DNA of 14,528 nucleotides from a candidate division GN15 bacterium (GTDB lineage: Bacteria; Zixibacteria; MSB-5A5; GN15; FEB-12). This document shows positions 6,000 through 13,464 of this stretch, one piece after another; the stretch's first letter is position 1; each line of letters begins with the position of its first letter. Made by a program: the position numbers and the translations under genes. The DNA lies in assembly GCA_014729205.1 (NCBI GenBank), contig WJKG01000126.1:1-14528 (forward strand), in the 5' to 3' direction. The notes beneath the pieces are model-generated. The model ran no database searches. It was not told the origin of the DNA and saw only the letters and a program-made list of their open reading frames with translations.

Positions 6000-8492
6000 T
6001 CAGAACAACGAGAGCTTCAACTGAGTCCAGAATGACCGCTCCGAGGCCACATAGTATTCAGCGGAACCGGTAATCAGCGGTGGCCCGGCCTCGCGAGCGA
6101 AAGCCGTATTCCAGCCATAGCCGGAGCTCTCGTACCCTTTATCGAACAGGTTATCCACGGTGGCCGACAGGGTCAGATCGCCCATACCTGCGAAGCTGTC
6201 AATAGTATAAGCCGCCGACACGGACACCACTGCATACGGGTCGATGGCCAGCGAGTCCAGGTTCAACAGTTCCATGTACTGCTTGCCGACTCCCTGCACG
6301 CGGGCCGTGCCACGCCATCCCTTGTAGCGATAATCCGCCACCAGATTGGCCAGGAAGTTCGGAAAGGCGGGACCGGTCTTGTCCTCGAATCGCACCACGG
6401 TTTCATCGACCACATTCCAGCTCTCGTCATAAACCGCCAACGTGTCCGTGTAGTCCTTAATGCGATAACGATTGAGCGACAAGTTGCCGCTCAGCGTCAG
6501 ACCCGACACAAGGTTGGCCTTACCCGACAGCTCCAGACCGATTCGATAGGAGCCTTCGGCGTTGACAGTGGCCGGTATGCCGGTGGAAGGATTCACACCC
6601 CCGAGCGGAATGATCTCATCAGTGAAATCCATCCAATATGCATTGGCCGTAACTGTATACCGTGGCGTTTGATAACTACCGCCAAACTCAAGATTGTACA
6701 CCCGTTCCGCCTCGAACGTCGGCTCGCCAAAGCTCCACTCGGTGGAATCCTCGGTGACAGACTCAATCTCCAGCGACGGCACGCCACCGGGCGTGGTGGG
6801 GTCATAGATTGACAAATCAGTCGGCGGTCGCGAGGCGATAGCAAAGTTGGCGAACAGGTTAGCCCGTGCCTTACCGGGCTCGTCCTTCAGCAGGTAGTTC
6901 AACCCCAGGCGAGGGGAGAGGAAATTCCAGTCGACCCTGTAATCGTAGCCAACAAACGCCCCCAGCGGCACCTGGTCAAAATCGTACGTCTGATGACGGA
7001 ATTGCAGCGTGGCCTGGAGATTCAACTTCTCGCTCAGGCGGTAGTACTCCTGGGCGAAGATGCTTGCCACCCGCTTCTTGCCGAAGTACTTGTAGTAGTT
7101 ATGACCGGGGGAAAGAGACGCATCGACTCCCTCCGCCCAGACCACTTCACCATCATGATCGGACTCGAAGAAGTAAAACGAGCCTCCAAAGCTGTGGCGT
7201 CCGCGATCATGATCGATATCCAGCCGCGGATTCCAGCCCACCTGGTACTTATCCACCGATTGGCGACGGACAATCCGGCCACTGGTGGCCCCACCGGTGA
7301 GCGATGTGTCGATGTTGTAGTTGGCAAACAACGCCCCCGCGACATTCTGCTCAAACCAACCATCGCCCTTAATGAAGAACAGGGTGTTGGACAGTGTCTT
7401 GTTCTCACCAAAGCGGTATCGATTGTGCAAATGGTAATGCGGCTGGTTGAAGTTGTCGGTTTCGTCGTGATAGGTCTGCGGATTGAAACGGCGGTCCTCT
7501 TTTAGCTTCGAGCGCGGTACCCCGAGATAACTCAGGTGCAGCGATGCCGGACCGCCGAACACCTGCAACTCCGTGGTCATATTGGGGTCAAGCCGCGCCA
7601 GTGACAAGTAATACGCCCAGGCATCGGTCCAGCTACCCTTACGGTAACCATCGGAGGCCGTCTTGGAGAATCGGCCGGCGAACGCCCAACGACCGTCGAT
7701 CAGCCCCGAGGCGTACTCGACCGTCTGGCGGAGCGTGCGACCAACGGAGCTGCCATTATGAAAGTACTCGCCATAGCCGGACGTAATCTCGGCCTGGCGA
7801 ATCAGTTCCAGCGTGTTGGTGACAACATTGATTGATCCGCCAAACGAGGCGTGCCCGTACAACTGGTTGCCCACACCGCGCTGGATTTGGACATCGGTGA
7901 CGCTCGATGTGAAGTCGGGTAAATCTACCCAGTACGTGTACTGGTCCTCGGGGTCATTGAGCGGTACGCCGTTGATATAACTGGCGATACGCTTGTCATC
8001 GAAGCCGCGGATCTTGGTGTACGTGTAGCCCAGATCACCGCCACCATCGCTGAAGGCGTACAGATTAGGTGTCGTGTTCAATAGTAGTGGCAGATCACCG
8101 ATATCGTAGTCGCGCTGGATCTCGGCCTTGGTGACGTTGTCAAACGACACTGCCGACAGGCCGCGCTGCGCCCGATGTGCCCGAACGACGATCGGCTCAC
8201 CCTCATAGTACATGGGGGAGAGGCGGACCGTGTCCGGTATCTGCCCGATCAGAAACTGACGCGGATGGTACCCGATTGAACTGAAAGTCACTCGCGTGAC
8301 TTCGTTCGAATAATCGAGAGTGAATTGGCCGCTGGCATCGGTTGTGGTGCCGACGGCGGGTTCATTGGTGACCAGGGAGACAGCCACCAGCGGCTCACCT
8401 TCGGTGTTGACCACAACACCCGAGGTGCTCGCGGCCAGACAACCTGAAGCTGCCAGGATTAACGCTAATAGCGTGGTCAGAAGTTGCATCAT
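6000..8492 (-). CDS. TonB-dependent outer-membrane receptor, probable thiamine-compound uptake
   Basis: An 830-residue outer-membrane active importer powered by TonB. The order is: signal peptide (about 1-20, cleavage near CLA-A); a carboxypeptidase-regulatory-like Ig-fold domain (about 22-95, with GVVVNTEGEPLVAVSLV and TDASGQFTLDY); a TonB-box-like EPIVVRA (99-105); the plug (about 115-228, with KIRGFDDKRIASYINGVPLND and GHASFGGSINVVT); and a long beta-barrel ending in the aromatic LKLSLF expected for BAM-dependent insertion. The start ATG (immediately followed by a second ATG) has GAGG 8 nt upstream. It is the first gene after the TPP riboswitch and is followed at 28 nt by a sodium symporter, so the pair probably moves thiamine or a precursor across outer and inner membrane. 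The substrate is inference; the receptor class is clear. ASGC near residue 18 could be read as a weak lipobox, but barrels are not normally lipoproteins. Confidence 0.93.
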   Translation of the reverse strand: MMQLLTTLLALILAASGCLAASTSGVVVNTEGEPLVAVSLVTNEPAVGTTTDASGQFTLDYSNEVTRVTFSSIGYHPRQFLIGQIPDTVRLSPMYYEGEPIVVRAHRAQRGLSAVSFDNVTKAEIQRDYDIGDLPLLLNTTPNLYAFSDGGGDLGYTYTKIRGFDDKRIASYINGVPLNDPEDQYTYWVDLPDFTSSVTDVQIQRGVGNQLYGHASFGGSINVVTNTLELIRQAEITSGYGEYFHNGSSVGRTLRQTVEYASGLIDGRWAFAGRFSKTASDGYRKGSWTDAWAYYLSLARLDPNMTTELQVFGGPASLHLSYLGVPRSKLKEDRRFNPQTYHDETDNFNQPHYHLHNRYRFGENKTLSNTLFFIKGDGWFEQNVAGALFANYNIDTSLTGGATSGRIVRRQSVDKYQVGWNPRLDIDHDRGRHSFGGSFYFFESDHDGEVVWAEGVDASLSPGHNYYKYFGKKRVASIFAQEYYRLSEKLNLQATLQFRHQTYDFDQVPLGAFVGYDYRVDWNFLSPRLGLNYLLKDEPGKARANLFANFAIASRPPTDLSIYDPTTPGGVPSLEIESVTEDSTEWSFGEPTFEAERVYNLEFGGSYQTPRYTVTANAYWMDFTDEIIPLGGVNPSTGIPATVNAEGSYRIGLELSGKANLVSGLTLSGNLSLNRYRIKDYTDTLAVYDESWNVVDETVVRFEDKTGPAFPNFLANLVADYRYKGWRGTARVQGVGKQYMELLNLDSLAIDPYAVVSVSAAYTIDSFAGMGDLTLSATVDNLFDKGYESSGYGWNTAFAREAGPPLITGSAEYYVASERSFWTQLKLSLF

Positions 8493-8554
8493 GACAGTAA
8501 CCTCGCATTAAACATGAAACGTTTACGCAAGATTCCGTCCTGAACGATAGGAAT

Positions 8555-8568
8555 GCCCGATTACGGGC
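8555..8568 (-). other. Small hairpin in the riboswitch expression platform
   Basis: GCCCG (8555-8559) pairs with CGGGC (8564-8568) around a 4-nt loop. A second hairpin, GATGC with GCATC (8572-8586), lies between it and the riboswitch. Neither is followed by a T-run on the minus strand, so a classical terminator platform is not evident. The mechanism (termination or access to the ribosome binding site) stays open. Confidence 0.35.
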
Positions 8569-8588
8569 TGGGGGATGCGGTCGGCATC

Positions 8589-8668
8589 TCCGTTTCCCTA
8601 CGCCGGTATTACCCGGATCAGGTAGGGGGGTATGATCTCAGGCGGTTGGTTACGCCACCCCCAACGGA
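8589..8668 (-). ncRNA. TPP riboswitch (THI element)
   Basis: Read on the minus strand, the element shows the conserved thiamine-pyrophosphate aptamer. P1 is formed by TCCGTT (8668-8663) with AACGGA (8594-8589). CTGAGA (8641-8636) is the pyrimidine-sensing bulge motif. It is followed by ATCATACCC, then CCTGATCCGGGTAATACC (the pyrophosphate-side helix) and GGCGTAGGGAA, which closes back to P1. Size (80 nt), order and conserved bases match the family. It sits about 96 nt before the TonB receptor start and should lower expression of receptor and symporter when TPP is abundant. Confidence 0.95.
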
Positions 8669-8698
8669 ATTGCTCCATCTATTTATTTACGAAAGGCA

Positions 8699-8727
8699 AA
8701 CATAGGCCTGTTTGTTCCGTTAATCAA
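8699..8727 (-). promoter_or_regulatory. Promoter of the riboswitch-receptor-symporter operon
   Basis: On the minus strand TTGATT (8722-8727) and TATGTT (8699-8704) are separated by 17 nt. Transcription would start near 8692, about 24 nt before the aptamer, which is a normal position. Confidence 0.6.
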
Positions 8728-8759
8728 GCGAAATCGGCTGAGAGCCCCCACCAAAATCG

Positions 8760-8788
8760 TTGACCTCGACGCTCCGGTATACTATATC
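8760..8788 (+). promoter_or_regulatory. Promoter of the PorV/TraF-like gene
   Basis: TTGACC (8760-8765) and TATATC (8783-8788) with a 17-nt spacer lie 113 nt before the start codon of the plus-strand gene and are divergent from the riboswitch promoter. The -10 is moderate; TATCAT two bases further is an alternative. Confidence 0.45.
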
Positions 8789-8901
8789 ATAGCTGATAAC
8801 CATCGGGCGCAGGGAAAGCCCAAACGACGCTATAACAACCATATAGTCGCACTCGCCACCATCGTTCGCTCTTCACCGCCTTGGTGCGCGAAAGGAACGC
8901 T

Positions 8902-9993
8902 ATGAGAAAATCGACATGTATTGTCATGGCCGTGCTGGTCTTGACGTCGGCCGCCATTGCCGCCGATGCACCCTCGGTGGAGTATCGCTCTGTCCGCTCT
9001 CTGGGTATGGGAGGTGTCGGGCAGACCACGCTCGGGACATTCGAAGGCATGATCTACAACCCCGCCCAGCTTGCTCGTGCGGGATTCAGTATCGACATAG
9101 CCTCGGTAGCAGTATCAACCGGCAAGAGCACCGTCGATCTGCTGGAGTTTGTCGATGATCACCAGGATGAACTGACCGACTACGATGACCTGCCGCTCTA
9201 CCGCCAGATCGAACTCTACAATGACCTGAGTGAGTGGAGCGGTGACTGGCTGGGTGCCAAGGCCAATGCCGACATAGGAATAACTGTGGACGGCGTCGGG
9301 TTTGGCACTTATGCCACGAGCGATCTGGACTATCGGGCCGTACAGCCGATTCCCATCGTGGAGCCACAGCTTCAAGCATACGGACGTGTCGACCAGGTGT
9401 GGACCGCCGGGATAGCCTTCCGGGTGCCCAAGGACTGGAGCCTGCGATTGCTGCCCAATCCCCTCTATCTGGGCGTCAGCGGCAAACTGATCAATCGCTA
9501 CGAGACGTTTGAGACACTCAATGCCGAGGATTACGATTACAAGGCCACCCTGGATTCCCTCGAGGGATCCCGCGTAACTGGCTGGGGGACCGATATTGGC
9601 CTGCTCTATGAAGCGATCCCCGGACGGGTTGAGGTGGCGTGTGATGTCGACAATGCGCTGTCATCGATCGACGGCGATGGCATGCCGACCATCGTCAATC
9701 TGGGAGCACACTGGCGCCTCAACAAAGTCCTGCTGGTGGCAGCCGACTGGAACGATGTCCTAACCCACTACGAGACCGACTTCGACAAGCGATTCAATCT
9801 GGGAGCGGAAGTGGAATTGCTCGGGATGCTGTTCGCCCGCGCGGGCGTTGGACGCGGCAACGCCTCGGTCGGACTGGGTGTGGACTTGAGTATTGTTGAG
9901 ATTGATGCTGCCAGCTACCAGTTTGACAGCCGTGGGCGTAACACCGATGACGGAAAACGCCAATATGCGGCGCAAATTCGCGTACGGATATAG
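8902..9993 (+). CDS. Outer-membrane beta-barrel protein, PorV/TraF-like
   Basis: A 363-residue exported protein. A signal peptide covers about residues 1-21 (MRKSTCIVMAVLVLTSAAIA, cut before ADAP). The first mature segment, RSVRSLGMGGVGQTTLGTFE followed by GMIYNPAQLA, is the N-terminal pattern of the broad PorV/TraF/UPF0164/FadL-like barrel group, in which an LGMGG strand leads to an NPA turn. The rest alternates short amphipathic strands (for example ADIGITVDGVGFGTYA, PLYLGVSGKLINRY, NLGAEVELLGMLFARAGVG) and ends in AAQIRVRI, typical of barrel closure. ATG at 8902 is preceded by AAAGGAA at 8891-8897; an upstream TTG would lengthen the signal peptide needlessly. It stands alone on its promoter, divergent from the thiamine-uptake operon. 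A role in export or in uptake of hydrophobic compounds is possible; the function is unknown. Confidence 0.7.
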   Translation: MRKSTCIVMAVLVLTSAAIAADAPSVEYRSVRSLGMGGVGQTTLGTFEGMIYNPAQLARAGFSIDIASVAVSTGKSTVDLLEFVDDHQDELTDYDDLPLYRQIELYNDLSEWSGDWLGAKANADIGITVDGVGFGTYATSDLDYRAVQPIPIVEPQLQAYGRVDQVWTAGIAFRVPKDWSLRLLPNPLYLGVSGKLINRYETFETLNAEDYDYKATLDSLEGSRVTGWGTDIGLLYEAIPGRVEVACDVDNALSSIDGDGMPTIVNLGAHWRLNKVLLVAADWNDVLTHYETDFDKRFNLGAEVELLGMLFARAGVGRGNASVGLGVDLSIVEIDAASYQFDSRGRNTDDGKRQYAAQIRVRI

Positions 9994-10010
9994 GGCTGAA
10001 TTGAATAGTG

Positions 10011-10027
10011 CAGGGGGCACACCCCTG
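10011..10027 (+). repeat. Hairpin after the PorV/TraF-like gene
   Basis: CAGGGG (10011-10016) pairs with CCCCTG (10022-10027) around a 5-nt loop, 17 nt after the stop codon. No T-tract follows, so it is at best a weak terminator or a 3'-end stabiliser. Confidence 0.35.
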
Positions 10028-10049
10028 ATAACGCAGGGTGGTTCAAAAC

Positions 10050-10077
10050 TTGACACTCGCCAACCCTGCCATATAAA
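10050..10077 (+). promoter_or_regulatory. Promoter of the small barrel / lipoprotein operon
   Basis: A perfect -35 TTGACA (10050-10055) and TATAAA (10072-10077) are separated by 16 nt, the best-matching plus-strand promoter in the window. It gives a leader of about 95 nt. An inverted repeat, GCAGGGTGG (10033-10041) and CCAACCCTGC (10060-10069), brackets the -35 and fills most of the spacer, and could be an operator. Confidence 0.7.
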
Positions 10078-10177
10078 CTGCCACGACGACAGGGTAAACG
10101 CAAGCGCCGAGGTATAGACCCGAAAAGCGACAACTGAAATAAACTATAGCTGAGAAAACCATTAAGCGGAGTAATCC

Positions 10178-10720
10178 ATGAAGAAGCTGCTCTTGCTCGC
10201 AATCTGCCTGCTGCTACTCTCCCAGGCAGGGCATGCCCAGGGCGTGAAGCTGGGCGTGGGCGCGTTTGGCGGGGTTGAAGTACCGGTGATTCAGGATGAC
10301 CAGTCATCCGGATCGCATTTCGGCTTCAAAGGACGCCTCAAACTCGCCGCGATCACTTTTGAACCATTTATCTCGTTCGCCTCGTATGGTGGAGCGGATA
10401 TCGATGAGGTCATCGATGACCCCGACGGAAACAGCATTACCGGCTTCGGCCTCGATGCTGTCCTGTTCTCCGGTTTCGGCGCTCCCCGGCCGGCGGTGTT
10501 CCTTTTTGCCGGTATCGGCTCCTACAGTGCCGACAACGATCAGATGGACTACGACCAGTCCGATATCGGTTACTCGTTCGGACTGGGGCTCGAGGTCGGT
10601 GTAGCCAAAGGGATCAGCCTCGAGGGTCGCGGACGCTTCCTCGCCATCAACACCGATGGTGGCGCAACCAAGAAGTCCGGCATAGTTACGGCCGGCTTGA
10701 ACTATCATTTCGGGATGTAA
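10178..10720 (+). CDS. Small outer-membrane beta-barrel protein
   Basis: A 180-residue secreted protein. The signal peptide MKKLLLLAICLLLLSQAGHA is cut near residue 20. The mature part is rich in Gly and alternating hydrophobic residues: VKLGVGAFGGVEVPV, FGFKGRLKLAAITFEPFISF, PAVFLFAGIGSYSA, IGYSFGLGLEVGV and IVTAGLNYHFGM. This suits an 8-stranded barrel of the OmpA-like/Ail-like type, including an aromatic near the C-terminus. An acidic loop (GGADIDEVIDDPDG) may face the outside. The ATG is preceded by GGAG 8-11 nt upstream. The next gene, a lipoprotein, starts 12 nt after its stop, so the two form an operon behind a strong promoter. Specific function is not recognisable. Confidence 0.7.
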   Translation: MKKLLLLAICLLLLSQAGHAQGVKLGVGAFGGVEVPVIQDDQSSGSHFGFKGRLKLAAITFEPFISFASYGGADIDEVIDDPDGNSITGFGLDAVLFSGFGAPRPAVFLFAGIGSYSADNDQMDYDQSDIGYSFGLGLEVGVAKGISLEGRGRFLAINTDGGATKKSGIVTAGLNYHFGM

Positions 10721-10732
10721 GGAGGCGCCAGA

Positions 10733-11278
10733 ATGAAACAGATCATTGCACGTCTGCGCAATCTGCCGTTGGGACTTGCCCTGCTGGCGTTTGTTGCATG
10801 TAACCTGATTAGCGGCACCTTCGTGGTGACGGTCATGTACGAAGATATCGACCTGGCGACCGGTGACGACTTCTACTACCAAGCTGTCGACGTTACCGAG
10901 GAGGAGGACTGGGAAGATCACAAGGACGACATCAAGGACATCGACAACATCGGTTTCGAACTGTGGATGGACAACAACTCCGGACAGGCGATCACCAGTT
11001 ACATCTACGTCGCCCCCCTCTCATCAAGCCTCAACGCCACCTCCACTAAGGCGCAGGTGATGGCCGATGGTATCAAGGTGTTCAGCCTCCCACTGCCGAA
11101 TCAGCAGGATATCTTCATTGGCTATGCTGAGTCGTTCGACTACGTGTCTAACATTCAGCAATTCCGTGACCTGGCCGAGAGTGGCCAGTTCAAGTTCTTC
11201 GCTCTCTCGGACAACAGCCCGATCGACTTTGCCATCGATTCGGCCAAGGTGATTATCACCGTCAGCGCCGGTAAGTAA
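10733..11278 (+). CDS. Putative lipoprotein of unknown function
   Basis: A 181-residue protein with a positively charged start, a hydrophobic core and a lipobox-like FVAC with Cys23, so probably lipid-anchored; Phe at -3 is an unusual lipobox residue. The mature part has a very acidic stretch (about residues 53-71, VTEEEDWEDHKDDIKDIDN) followed by alternating segments (IGFELWMDNNSG, AITSYIYVAPLS) and a C-terminal strand AKVIITVSAGK, suggesting a beta-sandwich-like fold. I recognise no family. GGAGG (10721-10725) directly follows the stop of the preceding barrel gene and gives a good start. Co-transcription with the barrel gene suggests the two products work together at the outer membrane. Confidence 0.65.
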   Translation: MKQIIARLRNLPLGLALLAFVACNLISGTFVVTVMYEDIDLATGDDFYYQAVDVTEEEDWEDHKDDIKDIDNIGFELWMDNNSGQAITSYIYVAPLSSSLNATSTKAQVMADGIKVFSLPLPNQQDIFIGYAESFDYVSNIQQFRDLAESGQFKFFALSDNSPIDFAIDSAKVIITVSAGK

Positions 11279-11315
11279 GTCCGAAAAGCTGCGTAAGCAC
11301 ACGCGATTGATGTAT

Positions 11316-11350
11316 GGGCTGTCTGCGCGCCGCAGGCAGCCCGTTCTGTT
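11316..11350 (+). terminator. Terminator of the barrel/lipoprotein operon
   Basis: An 11-bp stem with one G-T pair (GGGCTGTCTGC, 11316-11326, with GCAGGCAGCCC, 11332-11342) is followed by GTTCTGTT. It starts 38 nt after the lipoprotein stop codon. Confidence 0.7.
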
Positions 11351-11379
11351 ACGGGAGCGTCAGGAAACTGCGCGAAGAG

Positions 11380-11417
11380 AGAAAAAGACGTCGCCGGTGC
11401 ACAAGGCACAGGCGACG
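11380..11417 (-). terminator. Terminator of the minus-strand secreted-protein gene
   Basis: On the minus strand a stem of 7 + 4 bp with one mismatch (arms 11406-11417 and 11389-11400, loop of 5) is followed by TCTTTTTCTC. It lies 66 nt beyond the stop codon of the gene ending at 11483. A second perfect 7-bp hairpin (11462-11468 with 11477-11483) begins at the stop codon itself. Confidence 0.8.
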
Positions 11418-11482
11418 CCCCTCGAAAAGAGCCGCAGGTGTATGGCAAGCAGAGCCAAGCGGCCACCCCTCAGCCAGGGTGG

Positions 11483-12055
11483 CTACTCGACGGGATCTAC
11501 ATCCCCACCATCGACCAATTCCACCTTGGCCGGCTCAGTAGCTCGTTTCATCAGTTCCAGATAGTCATTAAACAGCCGAAAACGGTTGGAGAACGCCTCG
11601 CTCTTGCGGGCCGATTCGGCCAGACGCCGTTTCGCCAGAATCTCCGACTGCTTCCGCTCAAACTCGGACTTCGGGCGAGAGTAAACCCCGCCATAAGTGC
11701 TCTCCCGGTCCTGCTTCGGACCATAAGCGACCCGGTTCACCTTGACAGCGGTCCCCGCCAGTGCCAACCGAGAATACTGAATGTCATGCTCCATTAGCAT
11801 GAACAAATCATGAGAATACTGTTTGATCAGCTTTTTGTTGCCCTTGAGATTCGCGTCGTGCCACAAGTCGATAGCGTGGCGAAACCGTTCATAGCGGTCA
11901 ACCGCCGCATCATGCACGGCCTTCTCGGCAGCGTTCTCAGCCTGGATTTCATCGACCGCCTCGTCGGCCACCTTTTCAACCGAAGGTTCTTCGGCGGCAA
12001 GAACTCCCCCGATCAATAGCAGCATAAGTGACAGAAACACGCCTGCAAGTTTCAT
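11483..12055 (-). CDS. Small secreted alpha-helical protein of unknown function
   Basis: A 190-residue protein with a signal peptide (MKLAGVFLSLMLLLIGGVLA, cut near residue 20). The mature part is highly charged and Ala/Glu/Lys-rich with few beta-formers. An N-terminal helix (EKVADEAVDEIQAENAAEKA) is followed by a conserved-looking core, DRYERFRHAIDLWHDANLKG and HDLFMLMEHDIQYS, then a Tyr/Gly/Pro linker (VAYGPKQDRESTYGGVYSRP) and a second helical region up to about 170. No cysteine is present in the mature part. AAGGAGC 5 nt before the ATG supports the start. Strong downstream terminator and its own possible promoter make it a stand-alone gene. It is probably periplasmic; I do not recognise a family. 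Confidence 0.7.
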   Translation of the reverse strand: MKLAGVFLSLMLLLIGGVLAAEEPSVEKVADEAVDEIQAENAAEKAVHDAAVDRYERFRHAIDLWHDANLKGNKKLIKQYSHDLFMLMEHDIQYSRLALAGTAVKVNRVAYGPKQDRESTYGGVYSRPKSEFERKQSEILAKRRLAESARKSEAFSNRFRLFNDYLELMKRATEPAKVELVDGGDVDPVE

Positions 12056-12147
12056 ATTACGCTCCTTGTTTTGGCTCGTTATCTGACCTTTCCAATTGTA
12101 TGAGCAACAAAGAGCGTGCCATCAGGCATAATGCACTATACCACAAC

Positions 12148-12175
12148 GTTATAACATATTGGAAGAAGGCTGCAA
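12148..12175 (-). promoter_or_regulatory. Possible promoter of the secreted helical protein gene
   Basis: On the minus strand TTGCAG (12170-12175) and TATAAC (12148-12153) are 16 nt apart, about 93 nt before the start codon. This is a reasonable match without further support. Confidence 0.4.
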
Positions 12176-12240
12176 ATGTAGGATTGGAGGGACTTATATG
12201 GGCCGCGCCCAACAGATGCCGCGAGAGTCAGGTCCCGCCT

Positions 12241-13224
12241 TTAGTTCTCGGATTGCTGATTGCGCTCTCTCATCCGAGGATGATAGCGCTTAACCAGATC
12301 CAGCATCTGAAACCCCATGGCGGAGTCCTCGGCAAAGAGCCGATCCAAAACAGAGTCAGACTGCAGATCCATCCCATTGAGAGCCTGAGCTGCACCCAGA
12401 CCAATCCACCCCGCCCAGAAGCTGGAATCGATGGCTATCGCGCGACCGAACTGCTCGGCGGCCAGCGCGAACCGGTCTGTTGTCAGGTACAGTACTCCGA
12501 GCGCCTGCAAGCAATCCCGATAGTCGGGCTGGTACTCAAGTGCCTGGCGGAAATTGTCCTCGGCCGCCTCAGTCTTGTCCAGTCGCTCCTGGACCACGCC
12601 CAAAAAGTAATGTAACTGTCCACCGCTGCCACCATGCTCCACAGCACCTGCATAGTAGACCTCGGCGCTGTCATAGACTTCGAGTTCGGCGTAGCAATTC
12701 CCGATGGCAAACAGGGTATTGGCATTCTCGGGATTGACACTGTCGGAACGCTTCAGCAAAGGCAGCGCCTTGCCCACTCGTCCGATCCGTGCGTACTCCT
12801 GTCCCAGGTTGGTCAGGGTCACGGGATCAAGGGAATCGACCTTGAGGGCCTGCTCGAAATACTCTATCGCCTTTTCGAATTCTCGCCCCTCACTGTAGTA
12901 CGCTCCCAGATTGTTGATAACGTCCGAATCGATCGGATTGAGCTTGTAGGCACGGTTGAAATACTCAAGCGCCTTCTCGCGATTACCCACGGCAGAATAG
13001 GCTACGCCCAGATTCTTGACGGCCTCGAAATTGTTCGGGGCAAGCTCCAGCGCTGCCTCGTAATTGCGAATCGCCTTCTGGTACATCTCGTCCGAGAGCC
13101 CTTTGCCGCCCCGGCGCAACAGGGTCATCAGTGAATCATCGCTTTGAGCCACTACCGGGCTTGCCAGGGTGACCGCCAGGAGCAGAATCAGAACGGTTAG
13201 GATGGTCTTTCTCATAGTCCTCAT
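12241..13224 (-). CDS. Secreted TPR-repeat protein
   Basis: A 327-residue protein with a signal peptide (residues 1-27, ending SPVVAQ before SDD) and about seven tetratricopeptide repeats of 34 residues in register, from about 32 to 268. Typical units are NFEAVKNLGVAYSAVGNREK, ALEYFNRAYKLNP and AIEYFEQALKVDS. The last 60 residues are less regular and end in a basic, hydrophilic tail. Such proteins act as periplasmic scaffolds for envelope complexes; no partner can be read from the sequence. Two ATGs compete: one at 13224 (used here) and one at 13215, three codons later, which has AGGA only 2 nt upstream. A TATAAT box lies 5 nt upstream of the first ATG, so transcription may start at or next to it. 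Confidence 0.85.
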   Translation of the reverse strand: MRTMRKTILTVLILLLAVTLASPVVAQSDDSLMTLLRRGGKGLSDEMYQKAIRNYEAALELAPNNFEAVKNLGVAYSAVGNREKALEYFNRAYKLNPIDSDVINNLGAYYSEGREFEKAIEYFEQALKVDSLDPVTLTNLGQEYARIGRVGKALPLLKRSDSVNPENANTLFAIGNCYAELEVYDSAEVYYAGAVEHGGSGGQLHYFLGVVQERLDKTEAAEDNFRQALEYQPDYRDCLQALGVLYLTTDRFALAAEQFGRAIAIDSSFWAGWIGLGAAQALNGMDLQSDSVLDRLFAEDSAMGFQMLDLVKRYHPRMRERNQQSEN

Positions 13225-13229
13225 ATCGG

Positions 13230-13235
13230 ATTATA
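13230..13235 (-). promoter_or_regulatory. Consensus -10 box at the TPR gene start
   Basis: TATAAT (minus strand) ends 5 nt before the first ATG of the TPR gene. The expected start of transcription (around 13223) would coincide with this codon. No good -35 is visible (TAATCT at 13253-13258), so this may be a weak or chance promoter. Confidence 0.35.
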
Positions 13236-13360
13236 CACCTCTTAACGCCAGCAGATTAGTCTACTCTTTATCCACTGCTGTTATACAGGTCACTGGTACT
13301 GCCGTTGAGTCTCCGTTCAAGCGGCGGTGTCATCTTTTGCCCGCGCCGAACTGTTGGAAC

Positions 13361-13392
13361 AAAATAACGGCCCGTTTGGCATTACGGGCCGT
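13361..13392 (-). terminator. Intrinsic terminator of rex
   Basis: On the minus strand a perfect 9-bp stem (ACGGCCCGT at 13392-13384 and ACGGGCCGT at 13375-13367) with an 8-nt loop is followed by TATTTTGTTCC. It lies 72 nt after the rex stop codon and separates rex from the TPR gene. A weaker two-part hairpin (13435-13460) lies directly after the stop. Confidence 0.85.
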
Positions 13393-13464
13393 CCCGTTCC
13401 TCCATGAAGAGGAAGGCTCTTAAAAGAGGTATATCCCTTGCTCATCCATGAGACTAAGGGTTAT

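Noticed and set aside
8433..8450. Lipobox-like ASGC in the TonB receptor signal peptide
   Set aside because: The residue at -3 is Ala, a normal signal peptidase I site follows (CLA-A), and TonB barrels are not lipoproteins as a rule.
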